The notes beneath the pieces were generated by a model. The model did no database searches, was not told the DNA's origin, and saw only the letters and a list, made by a program, of their open reading frames with translations. 64,000 bases of DNA, from assembly GCA_022376925.1 (NCBI GenBank), contig JAIOJX010000032.1:102850794-102914793 (forward strand). Direction: 5' to 3'. Shown piece by piece: positions 46,867 to 58,115 of this stretch. Source of the stretch: Tragulus kanchil (taxonomy: Eukaryota; Chordata; Mammalia; Artiodactyla; Tragulidae). A program made the translations under genes and the position numbers. Each line of letters starts with the position of its first letter. The first letter of the stretch is position 1.

Positions 46867-47052
46867 ATATAAAACAGATAATAGGGATCTACTGTATAGT
46901 AGAGGGAACTCTTATTCAATACTCTGTAATGATCTATATGAGAAGAGAATCTTTAAAAGTGTGGGATATATGTATATGTATAACAAATTCACCTTACTGT
47001 TCAATTGAAACTAGCACAACATTGCAAATCAACTATACTCCAATAATTTTTT
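46866..47052 (+). mobile_element. L1 LINE 3'-end fragment, right part
   Basis: Resumes the L1 3' UTR: 'ggatctactgtatagtagag', 'caatactctgtaatgatcta', 'caactatactccaataattt', then an A-rich end. With 44485-44942 it makes one L1 3' end that received several SINEs. Confidence 0.85.
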
Positions 47053-49238
47053 AAATAAAAACCGGTAAAAGTCCAGGCAAACCAGGACAAGTTGGTCACC
47101 CTAATTCTTGGTCCCTCCCCCCACTTCCCACATCCATTTGCCATTCCCTTCTGTAAGTTCAGCCCCCGAATCCATCCCTTCATTCCACTGTCACCAGCCA
47201 CACCTTGCCTAAGAGCTTCTTGTCTTCTGCCTGGGGTTGCCTTGAATTCACTTTTGCCTCCCTCCTGTCATCTCATCTAGGGTGACTAGAGGAGTGACTT
47301 TCCTGAAAGACCTAAGTCTAATGGCATAAATCTCTTACCAGGGTTTCTCAATGGCTCCTGTGTGATCAGGCCACCCGAGATATCTGTTCTCTAACTCTGT
47401 GTACCCCCAGCTCATAGGAAGTACCCTTCCTACTTCACCTACACACTCCTCCCATGACTGACCTTCCCTGTTCATCATAAAGCCCAATCGGTAAAAGCCT
47501 ACACACTTGCCCCCAGCCCCAGCTAGTGTTTGCTCTAATCTTTAGATCTCTGTAGCTTACTGAAGTAGCAGTGAGGGGCATGCCCCTCTGCTGCTTCCCT
47601 GGTAATCAATGAGTTACCCTAGAACTGGTAACCTCCCTTTTGTAGCAAAGACTGTTGCCATATCCTGCCTGCCGTCTGCCATTCACAGTGAGACATCACT
47701 CCAGAACCCTCTTGTTCAGATGTGTACTATCTTCCATCAACTAAATAATTGGTGTATCTGTCACTCACTCCTGGCTCTTTCTTCTGCTTGACGCTGGGCA
47801 GGTTCAGGGGTTGTAGGCCTCGTGGGGGATGAGGGGATAACCCAACGGCTCCCCTTACCCCTACTGTTAGTCCCAACTCTTTACCAGCATTGGGGTTCTG
47901 ATACGTCAAAACTCCACTGACAGACCATTATTTGTAAGTATTTAAATGTTTTTTTATAATTCTGTATTGTTTATAAGCATTGCTTTTGCATAAAATGAGT
48001 CACAAAGGCTGTATTAATCTAATACGCATAACTATAATGTGAATGAGAACACATTTTGACCAGCATTCCTCTTAACATGGGTAAACTATCTTTGTTGGCA
48101 TTGGGGTTGTTTGTCCCTCCCATATGTATATGTATAACTCCCCGGAATCCCTCTCCCCAATAATTTTTAAATAAAACCGTAAAAGTCCAGGCAAACCAGG
48201 ACAAGTTGGTCACCCTAATTCTTGGTCCCTCCCCACTTCCCACATCCATTTGCCATTCCCTTCTGTAAGTTCAGCCCCCGAATCCATCCCTTCATTCCAC
48301 TGTCACCAGCCACACCTTGCCTAAGAGCTTCTTGTCTTCTGCCTGGGGTTGCCTTGAATTCACTTTTGCCTCCCTCCTGTCATCTCATCTAGGGTGACTA
48401 GAGGAGTGACTTTCCTGAAAGACCTAAGTCTAATGGCATAAATCTCTTACCAGGGTTTCTCAATGGCTCCTGTGTGATCAGGCCACCCGAGATATCTGTT
48501 CTCTAACTCTGTGTACCCCCAGCTCATAGGAAGTACCCTTCCTACTTCACCTACACACTCCTCCCATGACTGACCTTCCCTGTTCATCATAAAGCCCAAT
48601 CGGTAAAAGCCTACACACTTGCCCCCAGCCCCAGCTAGTGTTTGCTCTAATCTTTAGATCTCTGTAGCTTACTGAAGTAGCAGTGAGGGGCATGCCCCTC
48701 TGCTGCTTCCCTGGTAATCAATGAGTTACCCTAGAACTGGTAACCTCCCTTTTGTAGCAAAGACTGTTGCCATATCCTGCCTGCCGTCTGCCATTCACAG
48801 TGAGACATCACTCCAGAACCCTCTTGTTCAGATGTGTACTATCTTCCATCAACTAAATAATTGGTGTATCTGTCACTCACTCCTGGCTCTTTCTTCTGCT
48901 TGACGCTGGGCAGGTTCAGGGGTTGTAGGCCTCGTGGGGGATGAGGGGATAACCCAACGGCTCCCCTTACCCCTACTGTTAGTCCCAACTCTTTACCAGC
49001 ATTGGGGTTCTGATACGTCAAAACTCCACTGACAGACCATTATTTGTAAGTATTTAAATGTTTTTTTATAATTCTGTATTGTTTATAAGCATTGCTTTTG
49101 CATAAAATGAGTCACAAAGGCTGTATTAATCTAATACGCATAACTATAATGTGAATGAGAACACATTTTGACCAGCATTCCTCTTAACATGGGTAAACTA
49201 TCTTTGTTGGCATTGGGGTTGGTTTGTCCCTCCCATGT
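47040..49238. repeat. Tandem doublet 13, unit about 1112 bp
   Basis: Copy A 47040-48124 and copy B 48157-49238. Differences lie within about 80 bp of the start of B (T and A run lengths, GGT against GT, CCCC lost). The spacer holds 'atatgtatatgtataac', identical to 46968-46984, which stands just left of copy A. The spacer is thus a damaged form of copy A's own left flank. Confidence 0.96.
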
Positions 49239-50099
49239 GAGACAGGGAGGAATTTTGTGCAGGATATATGGAGGAGAGAAAAGGAGACCAGAAAAATGGA
49301 GGAAAGAAAACTGGGAGAAGGCAAAGGCTTTGGGTCCAGGATGTGCCCTGGACCTAGAATAACTACTGTCCATCATCCATAGCATTTCACTGAGTTCATG
49401 AAAGAATCAGAGTCTGTTCATTGTCTGTGGAACTTGGTGGAAGGGTTGGCCCTTGCATCTGCTTGGACTTGGAGCAGTACAAAGCAGCAAGATGAGGAAG
49501 TGATCTGAGCCAGAGAGAAACCATGCAGAAGCCTTGTGATGTCCCAGGTCATGGGATTCAGCTTCTGGTCAAGATTATATAGACTTCCCAGGGATGGCAT
49601 GCCCAGCTGGTACCCAGATTGCACAAGCCCCTTCCGGAACACATCTTTATCTCTGCAAGTCCTGGTTTGGGTTCAATCTGAACTCAGCCCGGACAGCAGA
49701 AGAGAACAGCAATGTGTCTTCAGGACGGATCAGGCCTCAGCAAAACTTGACCATCTCCCTCTGACTCTGAGAAAGCCTGTGCCAGCTGCAGCTTCCCACC
49801 TCTACCCTCCGCTCAGGCCTCCCATTCCCCTCGTCCTTGTCAAATGCATCCATCTCATGTACACATCCTCAAACTTTATCACTAAAGAGCCCAGCCACTA
49901 CTCCTCTCCTCCCCCTACCTTTATTTTGAAAGATTTTATTGACCGAACTGCATTTACTCACAGTTCATCCATTTTCCCATATTTTGGCATGTAATTAAAT
50001 GCTGTGTAATCATCAATGGAGATTTTTGATTTGCTTGAGATAATAAAATTAGTGCTGAATTGCTATAGCTCCAAATCAAAGCAAAGAAGCTTTATAGTT
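49239..50099. other. Unannotated single-copy stretch
   Basis: Nothing recognised. A 152-codon open frame at 49536-49994 has no known domain. Confidence 0.5.
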
Positions 50100-50500
50100 T
50101 AATAATAGCTAATGTTTACAGATATCTTTCCACGTTCCAGGCAGTAACCCACTGTGTGTGTTCCCAGTCGTATCCGACTCTGTGCATCCCCATGGACTAT
50201 AGCCCACAAGGCTCCTCAGTCCATAGAATTTTTCAGGCAAGAATACCGAAGTGGGTTGCCCCTTCCTTTGCCAGGAGATCTTCCTGACCCAGGGACTGAA
50301 TCCATATCTCCTGCATCCTCTGCACTGCAGACAGACATTTTACCACTGTGCCACCTAGGAAGCCCAGTAACCCACTGAGATATGCATTATTATTAACCCC
50401 ATTTTACAGACAAAGAAATAGATTAGTTATGCCCAGCATCACTTAGCAAGTGGATAACAAAGCCAGGATTCAAATTCAGGTGGATTCAGATATAGATAAA
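50100..50500 (+). repeat. MIR SINE relic split by a Bov-tA
   Basis: Left part 50100-50154 ('gctaatgtttacagatatct', 'cacgttccaggcagtaac') and right part 50365-50500 ('accccattttacagacaaag', 'gccaggattcaaattcagg'). They join cleanly when the SINE is removed. Confidence 0.85.
50142..50377 (-). mobile_element. Bov-tA SINE with 13-bp target-site duplication
   Basis: The insert 50155-50364 on the minus strand is flanked by 'cagtaacccactg' at 50142-50154 and 50365-50377, exact. Confidence 0.93.
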
Positions 50501-50524
50501 AGAGCCAAACTTAACTACTAGCCT

Positions 50525-51352
50525 TTTGCTGACAAAGATCTATATAGTCAAAGCTATGGTTTTTCCAGTAGCCATGTACGGATGTGAGAAATGGACCATA
50601 AAGAAGGCCGAGGGCCAAAGAATTGATGCCTTTGAACTGTGGTGCTGGGGAAGACTCTTGAGAGCCCCTTGGACTGCAAGGAGATCAAACCAGTTAATCC
50701 GAAAGGAAATCAACCCTGAATATTCATTGGAAAGATTGATGCTGAAGCTCCAATACTTTGGCCACCAGATGTGAAGAGCCCACTCATTTGGAAAAGAACC
50801 CGGTACTGGAAAAGACTGATGGCAGGAGGAGAAAGAGGGCTACAGAGGATGAGACGGTTGGATGGTATCACTGACTCAACTGACATAAGTTTGAGCAAAC
50901 TCTGGGAGGTAATGAAAGACAAGGAAGCCTGGGGACTTGGGCTTCCCCTGGTGGTCCAGTGGGTAAGGGCACCGCCTTGCAGTGCAGGGGGCGCCAGTTC
51001 AATTCCCAGCCTGGGAGGATCCCATGTGCTGCAGAGCAGCTGGACCGATGTGTCCAATCACCGAGCCGGAGCTCTGAAGCGCATGTGCCCAGAGCCGGCG
51101 CTCTGCAACAACAGACAGCACCGCGATGGGAGGCCCACAGGAACCAAAGAACAAAGACATATGAAACTAGAGAAATGAAAGACCAACAGAAGTGGCCCGC
51201 CTGCTCCCCTCCCTCCCCAACTCGACCCCCACCCAAAATAAATAAATAAATAAATCTTTAAAAAAAAAAAAAAAAGACAAGGAAGTCTGGCATGCTGCAG
51301 TCGGTGGGCTTGTAAAGAGTTGGACATGACTTGGTAACTGAACAACGAACAA
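50525..51352 (+). mobile_element. BovB LINE 3' fragment split by a CHR-type SINE
   Basis: The left part 50525-50932 covers the C-terminal coding end ('gaattgatgcctttgaactg', 'gagatcaaaccagttaatcc') and the right part 51291-51352 the tail ('catgctgcagtcggtggg', 'gacatgacttggtaactg'). A 5'-truncated copy independent of the one at 41-44 kb. Confidence 0.92.
50917..51290 (+). mobile_element. CHR-type SINE with 16-bp target-site duplication
   Basis: The body about 50939-51274 is the same variant as 10939-11243, with an AAAT repeat and A tail. The flanks are 'agacaaggaagcctgg' (50917-50932) and 'agacaaggaagtctgg' (51275-51290), one mismatch. Confidence 0.92.
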
Positions 51353-51368
51353 CTATTGTCAAGGTGAT

Positions 51369-51667
51369 CAGACATACTTTTTTTTTTTTTTTTTTGGCCA
51401 CTTCTGTTGATCTTTCATTCACTTATCTTTTTTGTTCTTTGGCCTGTGTGGGCCTCCCATTGTCCCATTGCAGTGGTCTCTCCTGTAACAGAGCTCTGGC
51501 TCTGGGCGCATGCTCTCCAGAGCTCCGGGTTAGTTGTTGGACACATCGGTCCAGCCGCTCCACAGCACCTGGGATCATTCCAGGCCAGGGATCGAACCAG
51601 CACCCCTTGCACTGCAAGGCGGTGTCCTTACCCATTGGATCTCCAGGGAAGCCCCAGACATGCTTTT
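51369..51667 (-). mobile_element. CHR-type SINE, minus strand, with target-site duplication
   Basis: The body about 51381-51655 is the same variant in opposite orientation, T-rich tail at left, with the B box 'gggatcgaacc' near 51587-51597. The flanks are 'agacatactttt' (51369-51380) and 'agacatgctttt' (51656-51667), one mismatch. Confidence 0.9.
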
Positions 51668-51741
51668 AAAGTTCATAATCTCCATTATGTTTAGTGAAAT
51701 ACAGCACAGGTTTGGAACCCCTCTGTCATTATCCCCTCTAT

Positions 51742-51835
51742 CATTTGCCTGGAGAATCCCAAGGACAGAGGAGCCTGACAGGCTATAGTCCACTGGGTCC
51801 CAACATGTCAGACACGACTGTGTGACTAAAACACA
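51742..51835 (+). mobile_element. Bov-tA or BovB 3' fragment
   Basis: Reads 'gcctggagaatcccaaggac', 'aggctatagtccactgggt', 'cagacacgactgtgtgac'. Only the shared 3' part remains, so LINE and SINE cannot be told apart. Confidence 0.8.
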
Positions 51836-52254
51836 CCTCACTAGTCCTAAAATTCCAGATGAGAGAACACTGTAATAATAAAATCCCTCTCAAGACGTCA
51901 TCACTCATTTCTTCAGTGTTCTCAAGAGGCTAGTTTTACAAGTTAAACCTAGATACGTTTGTTTTTTTTTTTTAAATCTATCTCTTTTTATAAAACTTGG
52001 TCCAATATACTTTTCCTTTTTAAAATTGAATACTATATTTAAACTACTCTGCCCCAAAATACAGCAGAGCCTTCATACACTAATTGCATAACTCTGAATA
52101 TTTCTGTTCCCTATTAGTATACATCTAGCAATTTTCTCTAGCTTTGAGAAATATGTGTATTCTGCAGTACTCTTTTGCATTCTGCCCTCTGTACTAAGTA
52201 TAGTTTCAGATGTTCTCCATTGACATGATTCATGTACTGGTCTTTTAAATTTTG
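51836..52254. other. Unannotated AT-rich stretch
   Basis: Contains a T run near 51963-51973. Nothing else recognised. Confidence 0.5.
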
Positions 52255-52444
52255 TTCTATTATGTTAATGTATGGCAGCTGGCTGCTCCACTGTCCAGGC
52301 TGGGGTCATGGAGCTACGTGATGAGGATAAGCTGTAAATACTTGGGACTTTTGTTTTACCAACTGACCTTCTTTTGTCTTTAAAATTATTTACTTTAGGA
52401 CATAGTCCCAGTAGTGGTACTGCCAGGCCTGAGAGTAGCAAGGT

Positions 52445-52650
52445 GTAATGGGGAAAATATGGCTATTGGAATTAGGCCTTTATTTGAATCCTTTCATCAT
52501 CACTTACCCTCAGGTGGCTTCAGATATGTTGCTTAATCTCTTCCTAAGCATCATAAATAGAATGACAATAACACCATCCCCACAGGGTAGTCCTAAGGAT
52601 TAATAATAGAAGACATCAAACATATAATATACCCTAATTAAATGGAGGCA
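52445..52650 (-). repeat. MIR SINE relic
   Basis: Minus-strand MIR order ending 'caggtggcttcagatatgtt', 'gggtagtcctaaggattaat'. The second copy is 53572-53777. Confidence 0.65.
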
Positions 52651-52929
52651 GCTGTTGTACTAATAATTTAAGGCTTTTTATTTGCACATTACCAGCTTAC
52701 TTTCCAACTTGCACAATAAACAGCTTAATGATTAATTAAGACTCAGTAATTGAGATTGATCATGCTTTAATGTGTTTTTTCTTTAAGGCATTTTCTTCGT
52801 GATCAGGACTCCCAGAGACAGCACGTGCCAATTCAAAGGTCAACAGTGGAATTTATCAGCTTATAATAAACTATGGAAAGCATGGCTAGTATTTATTAAT
52901 ACCATCTGTAGCTTGTCTTCACATTCATG

Positions 52930-53125
52930 CTGTGTTAATAGCTGCCATTTATTGGTCACTATCTACATGCCAGGCACAACACGAAAAGCTATATTGTGTT
53001 TTCTGATTTCATCTTCACAGCCCCATGAGTTATGAATCGCAATATCCATTTTAAAGGTGAGAAAACTGAGTCACAATGAGGTTATATAAACTGTATGAGG
53101 CCATACAGATGTAAGAGGCTACATT
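52930..53125 (+). repeat. MIR SINE relic
   Basis: Plus-strand MIR: 'gctgccatttattggtcact', 'ctacatgccaggcacaac', 'aaaggtgagaaaactgagtc'. The second copy is 54057-54252. Confidence 0.8.
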
Positions 53126-53571
53126 CTATTTCAAACATAGGTCTACATGACTCCAAAGCTCATCTCCTCTCTTTCATACCAGGCCGCTTCCCAGTGAACT
53201 GGATGAGTACCTATAAAGTAATCATCCATGTGTCGACATTCAGGGAATGCCATGCTTGGATCCCTCTAGAATCCACTGTTTTCATGATCTTTCTTTGCTA
53301 GACCCCTACACTGGAAATCATACTGTAATTTTATATCCACATTCAGGCAATCAGTTCTGACTGCTCTTAAATATTTGTTCTATTATGTTAATGTATTTGG
53401 GGCAGCTGGCTGCTCCACTGTCCAGGCTGGGGTCATGGAGCTACGTGATGAGGATAAGCTGTAAATACTTGGGACTTTTGTTTTACCAACTGACCTTCTT
53501 TTGTCTTTAAAATTATTTACTTTAGGACATAGTCCCAGTAGTGGTACTGCCAGGCCTGAGAGTAGCAAGGT

Positions 53572-53777
53572 GTAATGGGGAAAATATGGCTATTGGAATT
53601 AGGCCTTTATTTGAATCCTTTCATCATCACTTACCCTCAGGTGGCTTCAGATATGTTGCTTAATCTCTTCCTAAGCATCATAAATAGAATGACAATAACA
53701 CCATCCCCACAGGGTAGTCCTAAGGATTAATAATAGAAGACATCAAACATATAATATACCCTAATTAAATGGAGGCA
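53572..53777 (-). repeat. MIR SINE relic (copy B of doublet 14)
   Basis: Same as 52445-52650 at offset 1127. Confidence 0.65.
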
Positions 53778-54056
53778 GCTGTTGTACTAATAATTTAAGG
53801 CTTTTTATTTGCACATTACCAGCTTACTTTCCAACTTGCACAATAAACAGCTTAATGATTAATTAAGACTCAGTAATTGAGATTGATCATGCTTTAATGT
53901 GTTTTTTCTTTAAGGCATTTTCTTCGTGATCAGGACTCCCAGAGACAGCACGTGCCAATTCAAAGGTCAACAGTGGAATTTATCAGCTTATAATAAACTA
54001 TGGAAAGCATGGCTAGTATTTATTAATACCATCTGTAGCTTGTCTTCACATTCATG

Positions 54057-54252
54057 CTGTGTTAATAGCTGCCATTTATTGGTCACTATCTACATGCCAG
54101 GCACAACACGAAAAGCTATATTGTGTTTTCTGATTTCATCTTCACAGCCCCATGAGTTATGAATCGCAATATCCATTTTAAAGGTGAGAAAACTGAGTCA
54201 CAATGAGGTTATATAAACTGTATGAGGCCATACAGATGTAAGAGGCTACATT
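54057..54252 (+). repeat. MIR SINE relic (copy B of doublet 14)
   Basis: Same as 52930-53125 at offset 1127. Confidence 0.8.
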
Positions 54253-54583
54253 CTATTTCAAACATAGGTCTACATGACTCCAAAGCTCATCTCCTCTCTT
54301 TCATACCAGGCCGCTTCCCAGTGAACTGGATGAGTACCTATAAAGTAATCATCCATGTGTCGACATTCAGGGAATGCCATGCTTGGATCCCTCTAGAATC
54401 CACTGTTTTCATGATCTTTCTTTGCTAGACCCCTACACTGGAAATCATACTGTAATTTTATATCCACATCCTCAAGGCAAAAATTTCAGTCCTCCAATCT
54501 TCAGCTGTAAGCCCATTCCTACCACTTGCTTATCTTGGGCAAAAATCCCTAGTACAGTACCTGGAACCTAGTGAATATTTAAT

Positions 54584-54829
54584 AAATGTTACCTGTGCCT
54601 GTGTGCATGTCAAGTTGCTTCATGCATATGCTCTCTGTGACCCTATGAACTATAGCCTGCCAGACTCCCCTGTTCATGGGGGTTCTCCAGGCAAGAATAC
54701 TGGAGCTGGTTGCCATGTCCTTCTCCAGGGCATCTTCCTGACCCAGGGACTGAACCCATGTCTCCTGTGGCTCCTGCACTGTGGCAGATTCTTTACTGCT
54801 GAGCCACAGGGGAAGCCCAAATGTTACCT
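54584..54829 (-). mobile_element. Bov-tA SINE with 11-bp target-site duplication
   Basis: The insert 54595-54818 on the minus strand is flanked by 'aaatgttacct' at 54584-54594 and 54819-54829, exact. Confidence 0.93.
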
Positions 54830-56758
54830 ATTATTATATAAAAACCAAATAATTATTAAATGAGGAACTAACCTATTTACAGCTTAGGTGCCCTTGTTGT
54901 GATCCCTTTCCTCCCCTGCATGCTTTCCCAATCATGTCACCCTTGGTACAAAAGCTATTTTCAGACTATTTCTGCCTGAGGATAGGAATTTGGGGAGAAA
55001 ACAAAATTACACCAATTAGACTATAAAAATTTCTCTTTGCCAAGATGGCTCTGAGCCAAGCCTGCCGGCACTCACAACGTATGAGCCAAGGGGAAATGAA
55101 GGGTGAGGTTGCCTTCAGACAATGCCACCGCCTGATCAATCTCTGGCCTGGAGTCAGAGCTCACTTCTGCCATAGCAAGGCAAGCTGGACTGGATAAGCA
55201 GCCTCAGAGGCCCCTGCAGAGGTGAGGCCCACATCCCCAAGCCCAGCATTTCTACCAGGAGAGTGAAGGCAGAGCCAGTGCCACCAGATAGGTCCCTTCT
55301 CTCAGGGCTGAACAGGCCAGGTCAGGATGGAACACATCCTTTCCTAAGCAAGCCAGAGGGGTGCTTTCCCCCAACCCAGAGGCCATATAACAAGAAGAGG
55401 TCATCAGAACAGTTCTGACTGAGCCAATATCAAGGCTAGGAAAGACAGCCCAGCCTCCCAAGTCATAGAAAAGCGAGTGATAAAGTCCCAAGGGGGGACA
55501 GTGGGTAGAAGAGTGACCAGCAAGTCATTGAGCTGGCCAAGCAGAAAGCCAGGGTAGGAGTGGCTCCAGGCGAGGCTGTGAGGTGGGAGACACAGTCGTC
55601 AGGACCTGCTAGCTGTGTTGAACATTTTCATTTTCACCCTAAGGTAAATGGACCATTTTAAGCAGAGGCAAGATGTGCCTGTGTGCATGTCAAGTTGCTT
55701 CATGCATATGCTCTCTGTGACCCTATGAACTATAGCCTGCCAGACTCCCCTGTTCATGGGGGTTCTCCAGGCAAGAATACTGGAGCTGGTTGCCATGTCC
55801 TTCTCCAGGGCATCTTCCTGACCCAGGGACTGAACCCATGTCTCCTGTGGCTCCTGCACTGTGGCAGATTCTTTACTGCTGAGCCACAGGGGAAGCCCAA
55901 ATGTTACCTATTATTATATAAAAACCAAATAATTATTAAATGAGGAACTAACCTATTTACAGCTTAGGTGCCCTTGTTGTGATCCCTTTCCTCCCCTGCA
56001 TGCTTTCCCAATCATGTCACCCTTGGTACAAAAGCTATTTTCAGACTATTTCTGCCTGAGGATAGGAATTTGGGGAGAAAACAAAATTACACCAATTATA
56101 CTAAAAAAATTTCTCTTTGCCAAGATGGCTCTGAGCCAAGCCTGCCGGCACTCACAACGTATGAGCCAAGGGGAAATGAAGGGTGAGGTTGCCTTCAGAC
56201 AATGCCACCGCCTGATCAATCTCTGGCCTGGAGTCAGAGCTCACTTCTGCCATAGCAAGGCAAGCTGGACTGGATAAGCAGCCTCAGAGGCCCCTGCAGA
56301 GGTGAGGCCCACATCCCCAAGCCCAGCATTTCTACCAGGAGAGTGAAGGCAGAGCCAGTGCCACCAGATAGGTCCCTTCTCTCAGGGCTGAACAGGCCAG
56401 GTCAGGATGGAACACATCCTTTCCTAAGCAAGCCAGAGGGGTGCTTTCCCCCAACCCAGAGGCCATATAACAAGAAGAGGTCATCAGAACAGTTCTGACT
56501 GAGCCAATATCAAGGCTAGGAAAGACAGCCCAGCCTCCCAAGTCATAGAAAAGCGAGTGATAAAGTCCCAAGGGGGGACAGTGGGTAGAAGAGTGACCAG
56601 CAAGTCATTGAGCTGGCCAAGCAGAAAGCCAGGGTAGGAGTGGCTCCAGGCGAGGCTGTGAGGTGGGAGACACAGTCGTCAGGACCTGCTAGCTGTGTTG
56701 AACATTTTCATTTTCACCCTAAGGTAAATGGACCATTTTAAGCAGAGGCAAGATGTGA
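54595..56758. repeat. Tandem doublet 15, unit 1080 bp
   Basis: Copy A 54595-55674 and copy B 55675-56758 abut. Two substitutions near 55019-55024 against 56099-56104. Copy A starts at a SINE with its full left target-site duplication. Copy B starts with the same SINE but without it. Confidence 0.97.
55675..55909 (-). mobile_element. Bov-tA SINE (copy B of doublet 15, left flank missing)
   Basis: Same SINE at offset 1080. The right duplication 'aaatgttacct' is present (55899-55909) but the left one is replaced by 'ggcaagatgtg', the end of copy A. Confidence 0.93.
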
Positions 56759-56761
56759 TCT

Positions 56762-57071
56762 GATTTGCATGTTATTTATTTATTTATGGCTGCGCTGGGT
56801 CTTTGTTGCTGCATGCCAGCTTTTGCTAGCTGTGGTGTGCAGGACTTCTCACTGCAGTGACTCTCTTGCTGTGCAGCACAGCCTCTAGGGCACAATGGCT
56901 CCGTAGCTGCAGCTTGAGGGCTCTAAAGTGCAGGCTCAGTCGTGGCAGCGCATGGGCTTAGTTGCTCTATAGCATGTGGGATCTTCCCAGACCAGGGATT
57001 GAACTTGTGTCCTCTGCCTTGGCAGGCAGCTTCTTAACAACTGGATCACCAAGGAAGTCCCCAGATTTGCA
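56762..57071 (-). mobile_element. CHR-type SINE, minus strand
   Basis: The body 56771-57062 has an ATTT-rich tail at left, 'ggctgcgctgggtctttg' and the head 'aactggatcaccaaggaag' at right. A short duplication 'gatttgca' flanks it (56762-56769 and 57064-57071). Its body is the usual CHR type, unlike the variant at 10939. Confidence 0.85.
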
Positions 57072-57374
57072 CTTTTTTAAGCGATTCACTCGACAAATAT
57101 TCTTGAGCACCTATGACAAATTATGCAAGATACTAAGAAGAGACTGTGGAAAAAAATAACAGTTAATGATCACTTAGTTTTGCAGGGAAGTAAGACTAGT
57201 CACCAAAATGATCATCCTATCATGTGGAAAGACAATGTTCCATAAGAAAAACTTTGTAAATGGAGTATATGTGATGCAAAGGCAGAAGAAGGTGTTTCTA
57301 AGAGAGGGATCTGGAAAGCTGCATGTAGAAGTTGGGAGAGGCATTTATACACTTAACTATAATGTAGCCTAATA
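57072..57374. other. Unannotated single-copy stretch
   Basis: Nothing recognised. Confidence 0.5.
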
Positions 57375-57725
57375 TAGTGGAGACATTGCAGACTGTTACC
57401 ACTAGTGTCTGATGATCAGCATCCAAAGCCTGGCTTTAGCACTTACACGAGAGTTGTAATACCTTGAGCAAATTGCTCAACCTCTGTCTTTCTTCTTCTT
57501 CATTTAAAAAATATTTATTTATTTGGCCACCTCGGGCCTCAGTTGCAGCACCTGAGGTCTTTGATCTTCATTGTGGCATATAAACTCTTATTTGCAGAAT
57601 ATGGGATCTAGTTTCCTGATCAGGGATCGAACCCAGGCCCCCTGCATTGAGAGCATGGAGTCTTAGCCACTGGACCACTAGGGAAGTCCCAACCTCTTTC
57701 TTCAATTGCATCATTTTCATTTGAG
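57375..57725 (-). repeat. MIR SINE relic split by a CHR-type SINE
   Basis: The left part 57375-57500 has 'agcctggctttagcacttac' and 'ccttgagcaaattgctcaac'. The right part after 57690 repeats 'aacctctttcttc', an imperfect target-site duplication of 'aacctctgtctttcttc'. Confidence 0.7.
57502..57690 (-). mobile_element. CHR-type SINE, minus strand, shortened
   Basis: ATTT-rich tail at left and head 'ctggaccactagggaagtcc' at right, B box on the minus strand near 57623-57635 ('gggatcgaacccagg'). Confidence 0.85.
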
Positions 57726-57899
57726 CCAAACCTGAAAAAAGTAATAGAGTTTGGATATACAGAGATGAGGGAAGGAGAATATAGATGGGAGATGGGATGG
57801 GGAAGAACCTTAGGGGGAGGGCTTGAAAATGGAAGAGCAAGTCAGCTTCACTTGACTGGAGAGAGTGTGCGAGAAGAGAACTGTGAAGCTGAGAAGGGC

Positions 57900-58115
57900 A
57901 TTACCACTTTCTGAATTTTTTCCAGGTGCCAGAACTCCACACACAGGAATACATTTCATCTTCATAACAACCCCTCAAGGAAGGTAGGATTTCTCCCATT
58001 TTGCACACAAGGAATTTGGTACTCTGGCACATTGAGCAGTTTGACCAAGTTTGTAAGTGAAAGAGAGGAATATGAACCTGAATCATCTCACTCCAAAGTT
58101 CACCCCTGCTGCACT
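57900..58115 (+). repeat. MIR SINE relic
   Basis: Plus-strand MIR: 'ttcataacaacccctcaagg', 'cccattttgcacacaaggaa', 'agtttgaccaagtttgtaag'. The second copy is 58985-59200. Confidence 0.75.

Larger units (their letters stand above)
52255..54469. repeat. Tandem doublet 14, unit 1127 bp
   Basis: Copy A 52255-53342 and copy B 53375-54469. A 4-bp insertion lies about 20 bp into B. The flank left of B (gctcttaaatatttgttc) is a noisy form of the flank left of A (ggtcttttaaattttgttc). The flank right of A (cacattcaggcaatcag) is a noisy form of the flank right of B (cacatcctcaaggcaaaa). Confidence 0.97.
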
